Source: Artemia franciscana (taxonomy: Eukaryota > Arthropoda > Branchiopoda > Anostraca > Artemiidae). Taken from it: DNA of 64,000 bases. The notes beneath the pieces were generated by a model. That model did no database searches and was not told where the DNA came from. It was given only the letters and a program-made list of their open reading frames with translations. Below, piece by piece: positions 10,917 through 20,930 of the stretch. Where the stretch lies: the NCBI RefSeq assembly GCF_032884065.1, contig NC_088879.1:24228038-24292037 (forward strand), read 5' to 3'. Made by a program: the position numbers and the translations under genes. Position 1 is the first letter of the stretch. Each line of letters starts with the position of its first letter.

Positions 10917-10989
10917 GCCCGGTTAGCTCAGTCGGTAGAGCGTGGGACTTTTAATCCTAAGGTCAAGGGTTCAAGTCCCATATCGGGCG
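10917..10989 (+). tRNA. tRNA-Lys (UUU)
   Basis: It folds as a full cloverleaf: acceptor GCCCGGT with ATCGGGC plus discriminator G; D arm GCTC/GAGC; anticodon stem TGGGA/TCCTA with loop CTTTTAA, anticodon TTT at 10950-10952; variable loop AGGTC; T loop TTCAAGT. The A box (TAGCTCAGTCGG) and B box (GGTTCAAGTCC) are intact, so internal Pol III promotion is expected. The T stem has one A-A mismatch (AAGGG/CCCAT instead of the usual CAGGG/CCCTG), a mild sign of decay or of a minor copy. No intron. Identity as lysine tRNA rests on anticodon and on close match to animal tRNA-Lys(UUU). Confidence 0.93.
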
Positions 10990-10990
10990 G

Positions 10991-10998
10991 TTTTTTTT
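10991..10998 (+). terminator. Pol III terminator T8
   Basis: A run of eight T begins two bases after the tRNA discriminator, the standard RNA polymerase III stop. Confidence 0.85.
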
Positions 10999-11003
10999 CA
11001 CAA

Positions 11004-11350
11004 AATATGAAAAAAACTTCGTTTTCTTAAAGAGTTAAAGAGGCTGTGTCCCAAAGTCGAACCTTAAAACGTACAGGAATTAGGAGAGGCAGTTGGGGGG
11101 CTGCCGCCCCCCCAAATCCCCCGCTTTTAAAGACTCTTTTGTACAGGTTTTTTGTTTTGTTAATTAAAAGAGGGCCTTTCCGAAGCCAAGAGCGGGGGGT
11201 TAGGGGGCGGCAGCCCCCCACAACAAAAAACTTGTACAAAAGAGTCTGTAAAAGCGGGGGGTTGCCTCTCCTAATTCCTGTTCGTTTTAAGGTTCGACTT
11301 TGGGACGCAGCCTCTTTAACTCTTTAAGAAAACGAAGTTTTTTTCATATT
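11004..11350. mobile_element. Snapback (foldback) element directly behind tRNA-Lys
   Basis: The outer arms pair: aatatgaaaaaaacttcg at the left and its complement ending at 11350. Pairing continues inward through ttaaagagttaaagaggct, a ccaaagtcgaacctt block and a taggagaggca block to near 11160, with the right arm from about 11195. The interior carries a second C/G-rich inverted word pair (ggggggctgccgccccccc and ggggcggcagcccccc). Arms are about 120-140 bp with small gaps. It has no coding capacity. Its left edge is 6 bp beyond the Pol III terminator. Confidence 0.75.
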
Positions 11351-11670
11351 ATTTAGCTAAAGAGTCCTTCCATTACCTATAATAACTAACGCTGCTCAAA
11401 AAGGTACTACCATTTTATGGCTCGCTCGAATGAACCTTCTGGGAATAATCTAGCACCACGAACTAAGTGCGGAATGGGAGTTGTGCTGACCTCGAGGCTG
11501 TGTCGGTTTCAATTTTCTTTATTGCGTTCAGCGCTGTACTACTTATCTCTGCTTGTTCAGTTTGCCCTACACCAGTGCTGGGCTCCCCTGGAGTCCCCCC
11601 ATGAAAGAATTCTCCCAGGAAAATTCCCGCTTTTACACCCATTAGAGCTTTTTGTTTTCAGTTATATGGT
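11351..11670. other. Unassigned stretch between snapback and family S
   Basis: A 114-codon open frame (11417-11761) runs out of this stretch into the family S 5' end, so it is not a gene as drawn. No motif was recognised. Confidence 0.35.
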
Positions 11671-14082
11671 TTTTATGGCACTTGGTATTAACCAAGTGAC
11701 ATATAGCAATCGCCAATTCTGTCGGTCTGTCTGTCTGTCGGTCCCGGTTTTGCTACTTTAGGCACTTCCAGGTAAGCTAGGACGATGAAATTTGGCAGGC
11801 GTATCAGGGACGGAACCAGCTTCAATTGGAAATAGTCGTTTTCCCAATTTGACCATATGGGGGGGGGGGGAGTGGGGGGCCAATTAATTTGGAAAAAATA
11901 GAAAAAATGAAGTATTTTTAACTTATGAATGAGTTATAGTATCTTAATGAAATTTCATGTTTGGAATGATATTGTGTCTCAGAGCTCTTATTTTAAATTC
12001 CGACTGGATCTGATGACATTGGGGGGAGTTGGAGGGGGGAAACCTAAAATCTTGGAAAACACTTAGAGTGGAGGGATCGGGATGAAACTTGATGGGAGCA
12101 ATAATCACAAGTCCCAGACACATGATTGACATAATCGGGACGGATCCGCTCTCTTTGGGGTAGTTGGAGGGGGGGGGGGGTAATTCGGAAAAATTAGAAA
12201 AAAATGAGGTATTTTTAGCTTACGAACGGGTGGTCGGATCTCAATGAAATTTGATGTTTAGAAGGATATCGTGTCTTATAGTTCTTATTTTTAATCCCGG
12301 ATCTGGTAACATTGGGGGGGAGGACTTGGGAGGGGAAACCTATATCTTGGAAAACACTTAGAGTGGAGAGATCGGGATGAAACTTGATGGGAAAAATGAA
12401 CACAAGTGCTAGATACATGATTAACATAAACGGAACGGATCTGCTCTCTTTGGGATAGTTGGGGGGGGGGGTTATTTTTGAAAAATTAAAAAAAATTAGG
12501 TATTTTTAACTTACGAACAGGTGATCGGATCTCAAGTAAATTTGATATTTAGAAGGATATCGTGGCTCAGACCAAATCTGATGACATTGTGGGGGAGTTG
12601 GGAGGGGGAAACCTAAAACTTGAAAAACACTTGGATTGTAGGGATCGGGATGAAACTTTGTGGAAAAAATAATCACAAGTCCTAGATACATGATTGACAT
12701 AACCGAAACGGATCCGCTCTCTTTGTGATAGTTGGGGGAGGGGTTAATTCTGAAAAATTAGAAAAAATGAGGTATTTTTAACTTACGAATAGGTTATCGG
12801 ATCTCAATGAAATTTGATATTTAGAAGGTTATCGTGTCTCAAAGCTCTTATTTTAAATCCTGACTGGATCTGGTGACGTTGGGGGAAGTTAGGGGTGGTT
12901 GGAAAAATAAGCAGAAGGCTTGCATACGTGATTTACATAATTGGAACGGATCCGATCAATTGGGGGGGAGGGTAATTCTGAAAAATAAGAAAAAATTACG
13001 TATTTTTAACTTACGAAGGAGTGGTCAGATCTTCATGAAACCTCATATTTAGAAGGACCTCGTAACTCAGATCTCTTATTTTAAATCTGAACCGGATCTA
13101 GCGTAATTGGGGGGGCAGTTAGGGGGAACGGAAATCTTAGAAAATACTAAAAGCGGCGAGATCAGGATGAAAGCGGATGGGAAGAATAAAAACCTGTCTA
13201 AGATACGTGACTGACATAACTGGACCGGATCTGCTCTCTTTGGTGGAATTGGAGGGGGGGGGTAATTTTCAAAATTGAGGTATTTGTAACTTACGGAAGG
13301 GTGACCAGATCATAATGAAATTTGATATTTAGAATGATCTTGTGCTTTAAAGTTCTTATTTTAAATTCCGACCAGATCCTGTGACGATGGGGGGAGTTGG
13401 AGGGGGAAACCGGAATTCTTGGAAAACGTGAAAATTGGGGTATTTTTATCTTACGAATAGATGATCGGATCATAATGAAATTTGATTTTTAGAAAGAATT
13501 CATGTCTCAGAACTCTTATTTCAAATCCCGACCAGATCATTTGTCATTGGGGGGAGTTGGTGGGGGGAATCTTGGAAAAAAAACTTGGAGTGTAGGAATC
13601 GGGATGAAGCTTGGAGGATAGAATAAACAAGTGTCCTTGATACGTGATTGACAGAATCGTACTGGATTTGCTCTCTTTGGTGGAGTTAGGGGGAGGGTTC
13701 AGTGATTTGGCGAGTTTGGTGCTTTTGGACTTCTAGGACGATGAAAATTGATAGGCATGTCAGGGAGCTGCACAATTTGACTTGAAAAAGTCGTTTTTTC
13801 AGATTTGACCATCTGGGGGTCTAAAGGGCGAGGAAAAATTTAAAAAAATTAGGTATTTATAACTTACGAGTTGGTGATCGGATCTTAATGAATTTTGATA
13901 TTTAGAAGGACATCGTGACTCAGAGCTCTTATTTTAAATCCTGACCGGCAATAAGCCTTTGATTTTCCTTTTTAAATCAATCTATTGATTCATAGAATTT
14001 TGTTAGAGCTCATACCATATGATCTCTTGACTCTTAGCTCTTCTCGCCTCGTCACAAGTGCCATATGAGCTCTTGGCTCTTG
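11671..14082 (+). mobile_element. Family S element with internal ~290-bp tandem array
   Basis: The 5' end is ttttatggcac followed by a perfect 8-bp stem-loop (cacttggt-atta-accaagtg, 11679-11698) and a gtctgtctgtctgtcgg run. The centre holds about eight tandem units marked by cttacgaa (11919, 12219, 12513, 12780, 13010, 13290, 13452, 13862), each with gatcggatctcaatgaaattt, G-runs and tagatacatgattgac. The 3' end is the 130-bp segment also found at 8568, with caagtgccata at 14055-14065, the inverse of tatggcacttg at 11674-11684, and a final gctcttg. Subterminal inverted repeats, internal minisatellite and terminal stem-loop resemble Helentron-associated non-autonomous elements. It encodes no protein. 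Confidence 0.7.
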
Positions 14083-15744
14083 TTTCGTTTTTGCAGGTTA
14101 TTAAGAGTTAACGGGTAAGAAATTTGGGGGTTAAGTAAAATAAAAAAATACAGTAATTTTAACCCTTAAGTCTTATTTGGGCCACCCCGAAGAAACTTTC
14201 TAGTCGACGGACTTTTTTCGCCATATGCGAGAAGTGGCAAAAAAAATATATATTTTAAAAAACTTTTCATTTTATAACTTGGTTCGGTTTAATAATACTC
14301 TTATATAACTCTAAAACTTATTTAGCGGCAATTTCCCGTCATTTCAGAGCATTGATTCTTATGTAATTCCGAGTTCGAAGTTTATTTATTATTATTTTTT
14401 TTTAATTTAAGGCTTCTGACGCTAGAATCTGCTGAAGAAGTACGAGTATCCAAATTGACTTCTGAAGTGCTCATTAGGAAAAACTTCATTTTGAAGGGCT
14501 TATAGTAACTAAAGAATCAGCAAGATAGGGAATTATTTAAAAATAGTTGGGTTTTCATATTTCTTCATGCTGAGCAGAAGTTTTACGGATAAAACTGAGC
14601 TTACAATTTATTTCAACTTTTTATGATAAAATAGATTCTTTGATAATATTCGGGTTAGAAAATTAATGAAGAGGCTTTGTAGCATCCAAAGAGCATGGAA
14701 AACTTAGAAGTTTTTAAAATTTCCTTGGTTAATAACTTTGTGTTACTAAACTCCAACAAAGTTACGTAAAGCGATTTCTTTATGGACGACAAGCAGATCC
14801 CATCTATTACAAATGTAGTAGTTTTTTTTTTTATAGAAAACAAATCATTTTATGGACGGCATAACCATTTATTTATTTATTTCTTTTTTAACTTCTATTC
14901 ATTCCTTTTTTCATTTTATTTCGTTTTTATTTATTTCTTTTTTCCTATTTAGTTCTATATATTTCTATTTCCTTTTCAATTTTTTCATTTATTTCAGCCC
15001 AATTTAATTTTCTTTACTCTTTATTTATTCCTTAATGGAATCATTTTTTTTTTATGGATGACAAGCAGAACCCATGTATTAAAATTTAATTTTTTGTTTT
15101 TGTTTTAGAGAGTAAGTAATCATTTTTATCATCATAAACTGATATCAAAGAGACCCTGAAATAAACGTAGACTAGGGATGACTTTACTAGGGAGGATTTG
15201 CATAAATCCACTAGTCTCAGATTTTCTGAATGGGTTTCGTTCGAATAAAAATAGTAAGTTCTCAGTCCCATGAGCAAGAATCAGAAGTAATTGGAGGGCC
15301 GCCTAACCCATGTTCCTTTTCACCCCAAAGCCATGAAAGCAAATATGACAGCGCGTCAAAGTTTAGAAGCAGCTCGATTAGAATTCAAAATTACAATGAA
15401 GAGGATTTACGCAGCAAAAATAATGTTCATATGTGCATAACAGTCAAATTAAAAATTGTAAAAAATTTTGAAAACCAGAGTGGCTTTCAAAAGCCAGAGT
15501 GGCCAGAGTGGCAATGTTTTTATTTTGATGTCCTTGGTACTCTAAAAAACTATACCGGCTATGGATCTACAGTATTCTCAGTTTCACTAACTCTTATTTT
15601 AACTCACTTAAAGTAAATTTACTCGCATTTAACTCTTAGTGTTTTAGATAATATAATAGATGATGTAACTATTCTTGGGTTGCTAGGGTTGCTACATATA
15701 AAGGGTTGCTAGCCCTTTTTTAAAATCCTTGAAAAGTGACTTAG
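14083..15744. other. Intergenic stretch with T-rich low complexity
   Basis: 14870-15060 is dominated by ttattt words. A 128-codon open frame on the + strand (15230-15616) is the longest in the region, but it has no recognisable motif, starts in AT-rich sequence and contains a short pew-type repeat (QKPEWPEWQ). I would not call it a gene. A gggttgctag word is repeated three times near 15675-15712. Confidence 0.4.
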
Positions 15745-16497
15745 TACATGAACTTTACCGTCCGTGTTATGCTACGTTCATTAGGGGATTTTAATGTCAA
15801 GGTTGGTAGAGATGGGGATACAGAGTATCCCCAAATTTTGTGTTTGAAGAAAAAGCCGTAACTCTTATAGACTAATGCAATTTTTTAACTATAAGAATCT
15901 AGATATAAGCAATGTTATGTTTAGTAATAAAATAGCCCACAAGTTAACATGTTATTCAAATGATTACAAGACAGCTAACCTTATTGATTATTTTATCATA
16001 AATGGAAGACTAGCAGGCAAGATAAATGTTACATTCTACGGAGTATAGGAATGATGTTACTGGTATTATACGAATTGCTTAGGACACCCCCTTGATTGAC
16101 CGTGTCTCAAACAGTAATCTGATCAAAATAAAGCTCTATTCGGCTTTCTAAGGCTAGAATGAGAGAAAGGTCAATTTTAATTTGGCCAATTGAGATGACT
16201 ATGATGAGTTTTGTAGTTAAAGAATGACAGATTGTGGGATATTCCCTTTTTCGGCCAACCACCCAAGGCCAAACGAAAAACAGGTCGTCCTCAAATGAAT
16301 TGGGATAAATTTTTCATTTACTTTTCTGTTTTTTCAATTCGTCGCTGTTCATTCAATTTACGGGTACAAGGTCGAAATAAAAGTGACTCATGGCAAAATG
16401 TAAAGGAATATATAATTTTTGCTATATATTTGAACGATAGGGGCCTTAAGGTTAGAATATAGTGGAGCTGCAGTCAAAATGTTTTAACAACGATAAG
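15745..16497 (+). mobile_element. LINE (RTE-like, family B), endonuclease joined to tail
   Basis: The + strand encodes an APE-endonuclease block: LGDFNVKVGRDGD near 15784 and, in another frame, SNDYKTANLIDYFIINGR near 15957, the N-x-D-Y-I type end of the domain. Then, with no reverse transcriptase between, comes the C-terminal tail: DRVSNSN near 16095 and FGQPPKAKRKTGRPQMNW near 16248. The whole RT domain is therefore missing. Frames are broken by several stops. It is bounded on the right by the family A copy starting at 16498. Confidence 0.7.
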
Positions 16498-18233
16498 TCA
16501 AACAGTTCGTGGTAATGAACTTTAGTAAGGAGCGACCCGGCTCAATAGTAACCAAACCTCTAAAAAATTGAATTTTGATATCAATAGCTACATCAAAAGA
16601 ATAGCATTTTAATGCTGATTTTAAATATATAAGTTTCATCAAGTTTAGTCTTACCCATCTACGAGCCTGAGAAAATTTGCCTTATTTAGGAAAATAGGGG
16701 GAAACACCCCCTAAAAGTCGTAGGATCTTAACGAAAATGACACCATCAGATTCAGCGTATCAGAAAACCCTCAAGCTCCTATCTACAAAAATGTGGAATT
16801 TTGTATTTTTTGCCAGAAGACAAATCACAGGTGCGTGTTTATTTGTTTGTTTTTGTTTTGTTTTTTTCCTCAGGGGTCATCGTATCGACCAAGTGGTCCT
16901 AGAATGTCGCAAGAGGGCTCATTCTAACGGAAATGAAAAGTTCTAGTGCCCTTTTTAAGTGACCAAAAAAATTTGAGGGTATTTAGGCCCCCTCCCACGC
17001 TCATTTTTTTCCCAAAGTCAACGGATCAAAACTTTGAGATAGCCATTTGGTTCAACATAGTCGAAAACTATATTAACTATGTCTTTGGGTATGACTTACT
17101 CCCCCACAATCCCTGGGGGAGGGGCTGCAAGTTACAAACTTTGAACAGTGTTTACATATAGTATTGGTTATTGGGAAGTGTACAGACGTTTTCAGGGGGA
17201 TTTTATTTTGTTTGGGGGGGGGGGGTGGTGTTGAGGAGAGGGGGCTATGTTGGAGGATCTGTCCTTGGAGGAATCTGTCATGGGGGAAGAAAAATTCAAT
17301 GAAAAGGGCGCAGGATTCTCTAGTACTACTATAATAAAACAATGAAAAATAAACAGGAAAACTTTTTTTCAAATGAAAGGAAGAAGTAGCATTGAAACTT
17401 AAAACAAACAGAGATTATTACGCATATGAGGGATTCTAAAAATATTTTAGCATAAAGAGCGAGGTATTTAGGAGGAGATAAATACCTTGCTCTTTATGCT
17501 AAAGTATTTTTAGTAATTTCAACTATTTATTCTACGGCCTTTCTGATTCAGGGGTCATTCTTAAAGAATTGGGACAAAACTTACGATTTAGTGTAAAGAG
17601 TGAGGTATTAACGAGGGTACAAACTCCCTCGTATACATAATAAAAATGTAAGGCTATGAAAGTTTGTTACGTAAGTTAATTCTTAAGTTACGTATATTTT
17701 TTACTAATAAAAACGTTCGTTAAAAATTAAAAGTTCTAGTTGCCTTTTTAAGTAACCGAAAAATTGGAGGGCAACTAGGCCTCCTTCTCCACCCCTTATT
17801 TCTCAAAATCGTCTGATCAAAACTAAGAGAAAGCCATTTATCCAAAAAAAAGAATTAATATACAAATTTCATTTTAATAATTTATGTGTGGAGAGCCAAA
17901 ACCAAACATGCTTTAATTCAAAAACTTTCAGAAATTAAATATAAAAAAACTGATTTTTACAGCTGAAAGTAAGGAGCGACATTAAAACTTAAAACGAACA
18001 GAAATTACTCCGTATATGAAATGGGTTGTCCCCTCCGCAATCCCTCGCTCTTTACGCTAAAGTTTAACTCTTTGCCACAATTCTACTTTTTAAAATAATT
18101 AAAAGCTTTAGGCTAAAGAGCGAGGGATCGCGGAGGGGACAACCCATTTCATATACGGAGTAATTTCTGTTCGTTTTAAGTTTTTGTCGCTCCTTACTTT
18201 CAGATAAAAAAATCAGTTTTTTTTTTATTTAAT
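16498..18233 (-). mobile_element. Family A repeat, nearly full length, inverted
   Basis: This is the most complete copy. On the + strand it begins tcaaacagttcgtgg (terminal stem-loop) and gtaaggagcgacccggctca, runs through all body blocks in reverse, and ends with the foldback hairpin (17963-18203) and the leader complement ttttttatttaat at 18233. Length about 1.74 kb. The words gtaaggagcgac stand in opposite orientation near both ends, forming subterminal inverted repeats. No open frame spans it. Confidence 0.85.
17963..18203. repeat. Foldback hairpin of the inverted family A copy
   Basis: Arms 17963-18068 and 18101-18203 pair almost completely (three small differences noted by eye) around a loop of about 32 bp. 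Copy-specific words ggttgtcccctccgcaatcc and ggatcgcggaggggacaacc stand opposite each other. Confidence 0.9.
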
Positions 18234-18335
18234 TTCCATGAAGGAGGAATTGTTTTCATAGCATTTTCCCCAGTCAACAGCGTCAATCCTTGGATTATAC
18301 CCAAATGCATACTTGTATGGCCAGAAAATATAAAC
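18234..18335 (-). CDS. Candidate coding exon fragment cut by family A
   Basis: After a possible acceptor (actatgtag, exon first base 18335) the - strand reads VYIFWPYKYAFGYNPRIDAV and continues DWGKCYENNSSFME up to the family A boundary. The composition (W, Y, P, D, G) is unlike translated AT-rich spacer. I do not recognise the protein. The frame runs into the element's aattaaataaa leader and stops, so either the exon is truncated by the insertion or a donor was lost. Evidence is only an open frame of 34 codons and an acceptor-like site. Confidence 0.3.
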
Positions 18336-18779
18336 CTACATAGTTTAAAATCGTGACAATTGAAATGTAGTCAGTTAACTTGGTAACAGCATTACAATGG
18401 TTAAAGACCGATTCTTTTGCATAAAATAGATCGCTGTGAAGATTAAAGCATGAAATAAAAAATGAGTCTGTGAAAAACCAGGTTAAGAGTTTGAATGGAA
18501 GAGCTTTTTTTCGTTTTGTTCAGACTTATAATGTACTAGTCTGATTCGAGTTCATGTGAAGCAAACATTAGGCAGAGGGCATCCCTATTATTTAGTAAGT
18601 TGCATTTATATCGATTTCTGGATTAAACTTTATAACAGGGGAGACATAATGTACGAAAAAAATAACTGTGTCTTCTCCATTAAATTTTCTGGTACTTGTA
18701 TGTTATAGCGCTTTTGTTAAGTTCTTTATCTAAGCAGGATCTGCATCTCTTACTAATATTAATGAAATTTCACAAAATA

Positions 18780-19000
18780 TGACGGAAATATATAGAAACA
18801 AATTTGCACTATATATTTGCACATTAGGGAGGGGGATGAATTATAGAGGGTGTGCACGCAAAGTTTGTTAGGTACAATTATTCTGCATATTATGAAGTAA
18901 GAATTGTTTCCTAAACTCACAGAGCACAAATACTTTACCCTACCCCACCCTAATGTGCAAATATATAGCCCACCTTATATATATTTCCCATCTATTCTGT
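18780..19000. mobile_element. Small inverted-repeat element (MITE-like)
   Basis: The words ctatatatttgcacattaggg (about 18808) and ccctaatgtgcaaatatatag (about 18948) are complementary, with weaker pairing extending outward to gaaatatata words on both sides. Arms about 50 bp, spacer about 100 bp. No target duplication could be fixed. Confidence 0.5.
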
Positions 19001-20500
19001 CACTTGTCTCTGTTTTTCTACGCTAAGCTGAAAGAAACTAACGAAGAAACCGGTATTACAGTGGGTCAATGGATGAAAAACTGGTAAATACGAAGAAAGT
19101 GAACATACAACTAGATGTCATTTCTTGTGCTCTGTCTGAATATAATCGCTTTTCTTGCAAATTCAATTTTAAGGACTTTTAGGACCCTTGAAAATAACAA
19201 TGTCATTCTATATTTTTTTGGTATAAAAATGGGTTATAACAATTGTTTCAAGCATACTATTAATTTTAAATTTATGGATTGTGAATTGTAACATTGATTT
19301 CTCAATATTAAGTTGGATAACGAACAAAAGAAAAACCTGCCATGACTTCTTCGTATTTTGTTACATCGCTTATCAACTGCCCTTTTACCTATATGTCAAA
19401 AATGTCAAAGCCGACTGACGAAACATGGCGGATAGAAAAATGATTTTTTTTTATTTTATTTTGTATTGAACTTAATAATGATAAATCAATGCTCGTGGAT
19501 TATTTAACTTTAAAAATGGATTTATTATCAAAAAGTAAGTTTAGAACCAACGTTTTAAGCATTTTCTATACCCGAAAACTAGAAATTTTGGGTCATTTTT
19601 AAGGGCCCGAAAAGGGCTTAAATTTGAATTTGCGAGAGAACCAATTATTATATTCTTAAAGAACATAAAAGAAGCATGAAGTTGTATGTTCATTTAATTC
19701 GTAAGTCATTTGTCCTGTAATTTTTTCTCGTTGGGAAAGGGCAGGGTTTTTTTCACGGGTGTACAAAAAAACAGTTTAAAATGTATTTTAAAAGGGGTGC
19801 CTTGAAATGCGTCCTTTTTTTCTCAAAAGAACCCTTTATTTAGAACAAATAAAGACTTGAGAATAAATAAATAAAACATTGTGTAAACATTGTGCATAAA
19901 AGTATTGTTTACCATTCCAAAGAAATTTTTATGTTATGTTATGCTCTCTGTTATGTTTTCTCGCACAAAATTAGGCAAATATATAGCGTTATAAATAATT
20001 AAAATAATCATTGATAATTAATAATAATTAAAATAATCTATAATCATTGGTACAGCCGTGTAACAATGGACATAAGTGTGGGTGAAGGGTTTTCGAAGTA
20101 TTTCAAATTTGCGAAGTATTTCTAAGCTTCTTTTCCAGGGCTAAACTTGTGAATGACACTGCAGTTTTAAGAGTGATTGACACTCGGTTCCTAACGAAGC
20201 AATCTCTTCGCTTCCACGGAAGAGAGGAAATCCAGAGTAAAAGGGAAAACATATAGAAACTAAAGTCTTTTTCAAACGAAAGTATTCTAAAATACTTTTT
20301 AGAATAATGTTATTTTCTAACAATGGGAGAAAAATCACTATGCAAAAAGACAAAACAAAATCCAAAGAAAGCTCACTTTTAAATGTGAGTTTACTCAAGG
20401 ATACGTCTGTTTTATATCTTCTGATTGTTTTTGCTCTGTTTGTTAATATGTAGGTTTCGTCTAAGTATGAGATCAATTTTATCGTTTTTTTCTCTTTTAG
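19001..20500. other. Intergenic stretch, no gene recognised
   Basis: AT-rich. An acatggcgg word near 19421 resembles a YY1-type start-region motif but no open frame follows. A 120-codon open frame on the - strand (20141-20503) shows no motif. Confidence 0.4.
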
Positions 20501-20633
20501 CAATTGTTAGTTAACTTAGGATTTGTTTGCTCCCTTTGTTTCCTCATGTTTTATCCAGGCTAGGCTTTTTTAACCCCTCGATAAAGGCTTCCAGATTGGA
20601 AGACGAAACATTCGGACTTATATCGTTATTAAC
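20501..20633 (+). mobile_element. Penelope-type flank with degraded hammerhead-like motif
   Basis: Around 20576-20622 the sequence ctcgataa, a stem (cttcca-gat-tggaag), then acgaaac follows the order core box, stem II, GAAA of a hammerhead ribozyme as carried by Penelope-like elements. The first core box is changed from ctgatga, so it is probably inactive. A related stretch is at 32525-32583. Confidence 0.4.
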
Positions 20634-20930
20634 TACAAAAAAAAACAAGTTTTCTTTAACTGAAATTAAGGAGCGACATTAAAACTTAAAATGACCAGAA
20701 ATTATTCCGTATATTTAAGGGGCTGTGCCCTCCTCAATGCCCCGCTCTTTACGCTAAAATTTGACTCTTTCTCACAACTTTACTTTTTAAAACAATAAAA
20801 CACTTAGCTTAAAGAGCGGGGCATTGAGGAGGGGACAGCCCCTTTCATATACCGAATAATTTCTGTTCGTTTTAATTTTTAGTGTCGCTCCTTACTTTCA
20901 ATTAAAAAAACTTGTTTTTTTTTATTTAAT
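20634..20930. mobile_element. Solo family A hairpin
   Basis: Only the foldback part of family A is present: leader aaaaacaag, arm from 20660, loop, second arm to 20900, and the inverted leader cttgttttttttt plus atttaat. Both ends are the same sequence inverted. It sits between a Penelope-type flank and LINE reverse transcriptase sequence, showing the hairpin exists without the body. Confidence 0.8.

Noticed and set aside
11671-14082. Regular repeats that could suggest a CRISPR array
   Set aside because: Units of about 290 bp are diverged along their whole length with no short identical repeat and unique spacers, and the host is a eukaryote.
15230-15616. A 128-codon frame on the + strand
   Set aside because: It is the longest uninterrupted frame outside known elements, but with no domain, no conserved second copy and no clear promoter or poly(A) signal it was not called a gene.
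20141-20503. A 120-codon frame on the - strand
   Set aside because: No recognisable motif, AT-rich codon content and no splice or start context; probably chance.
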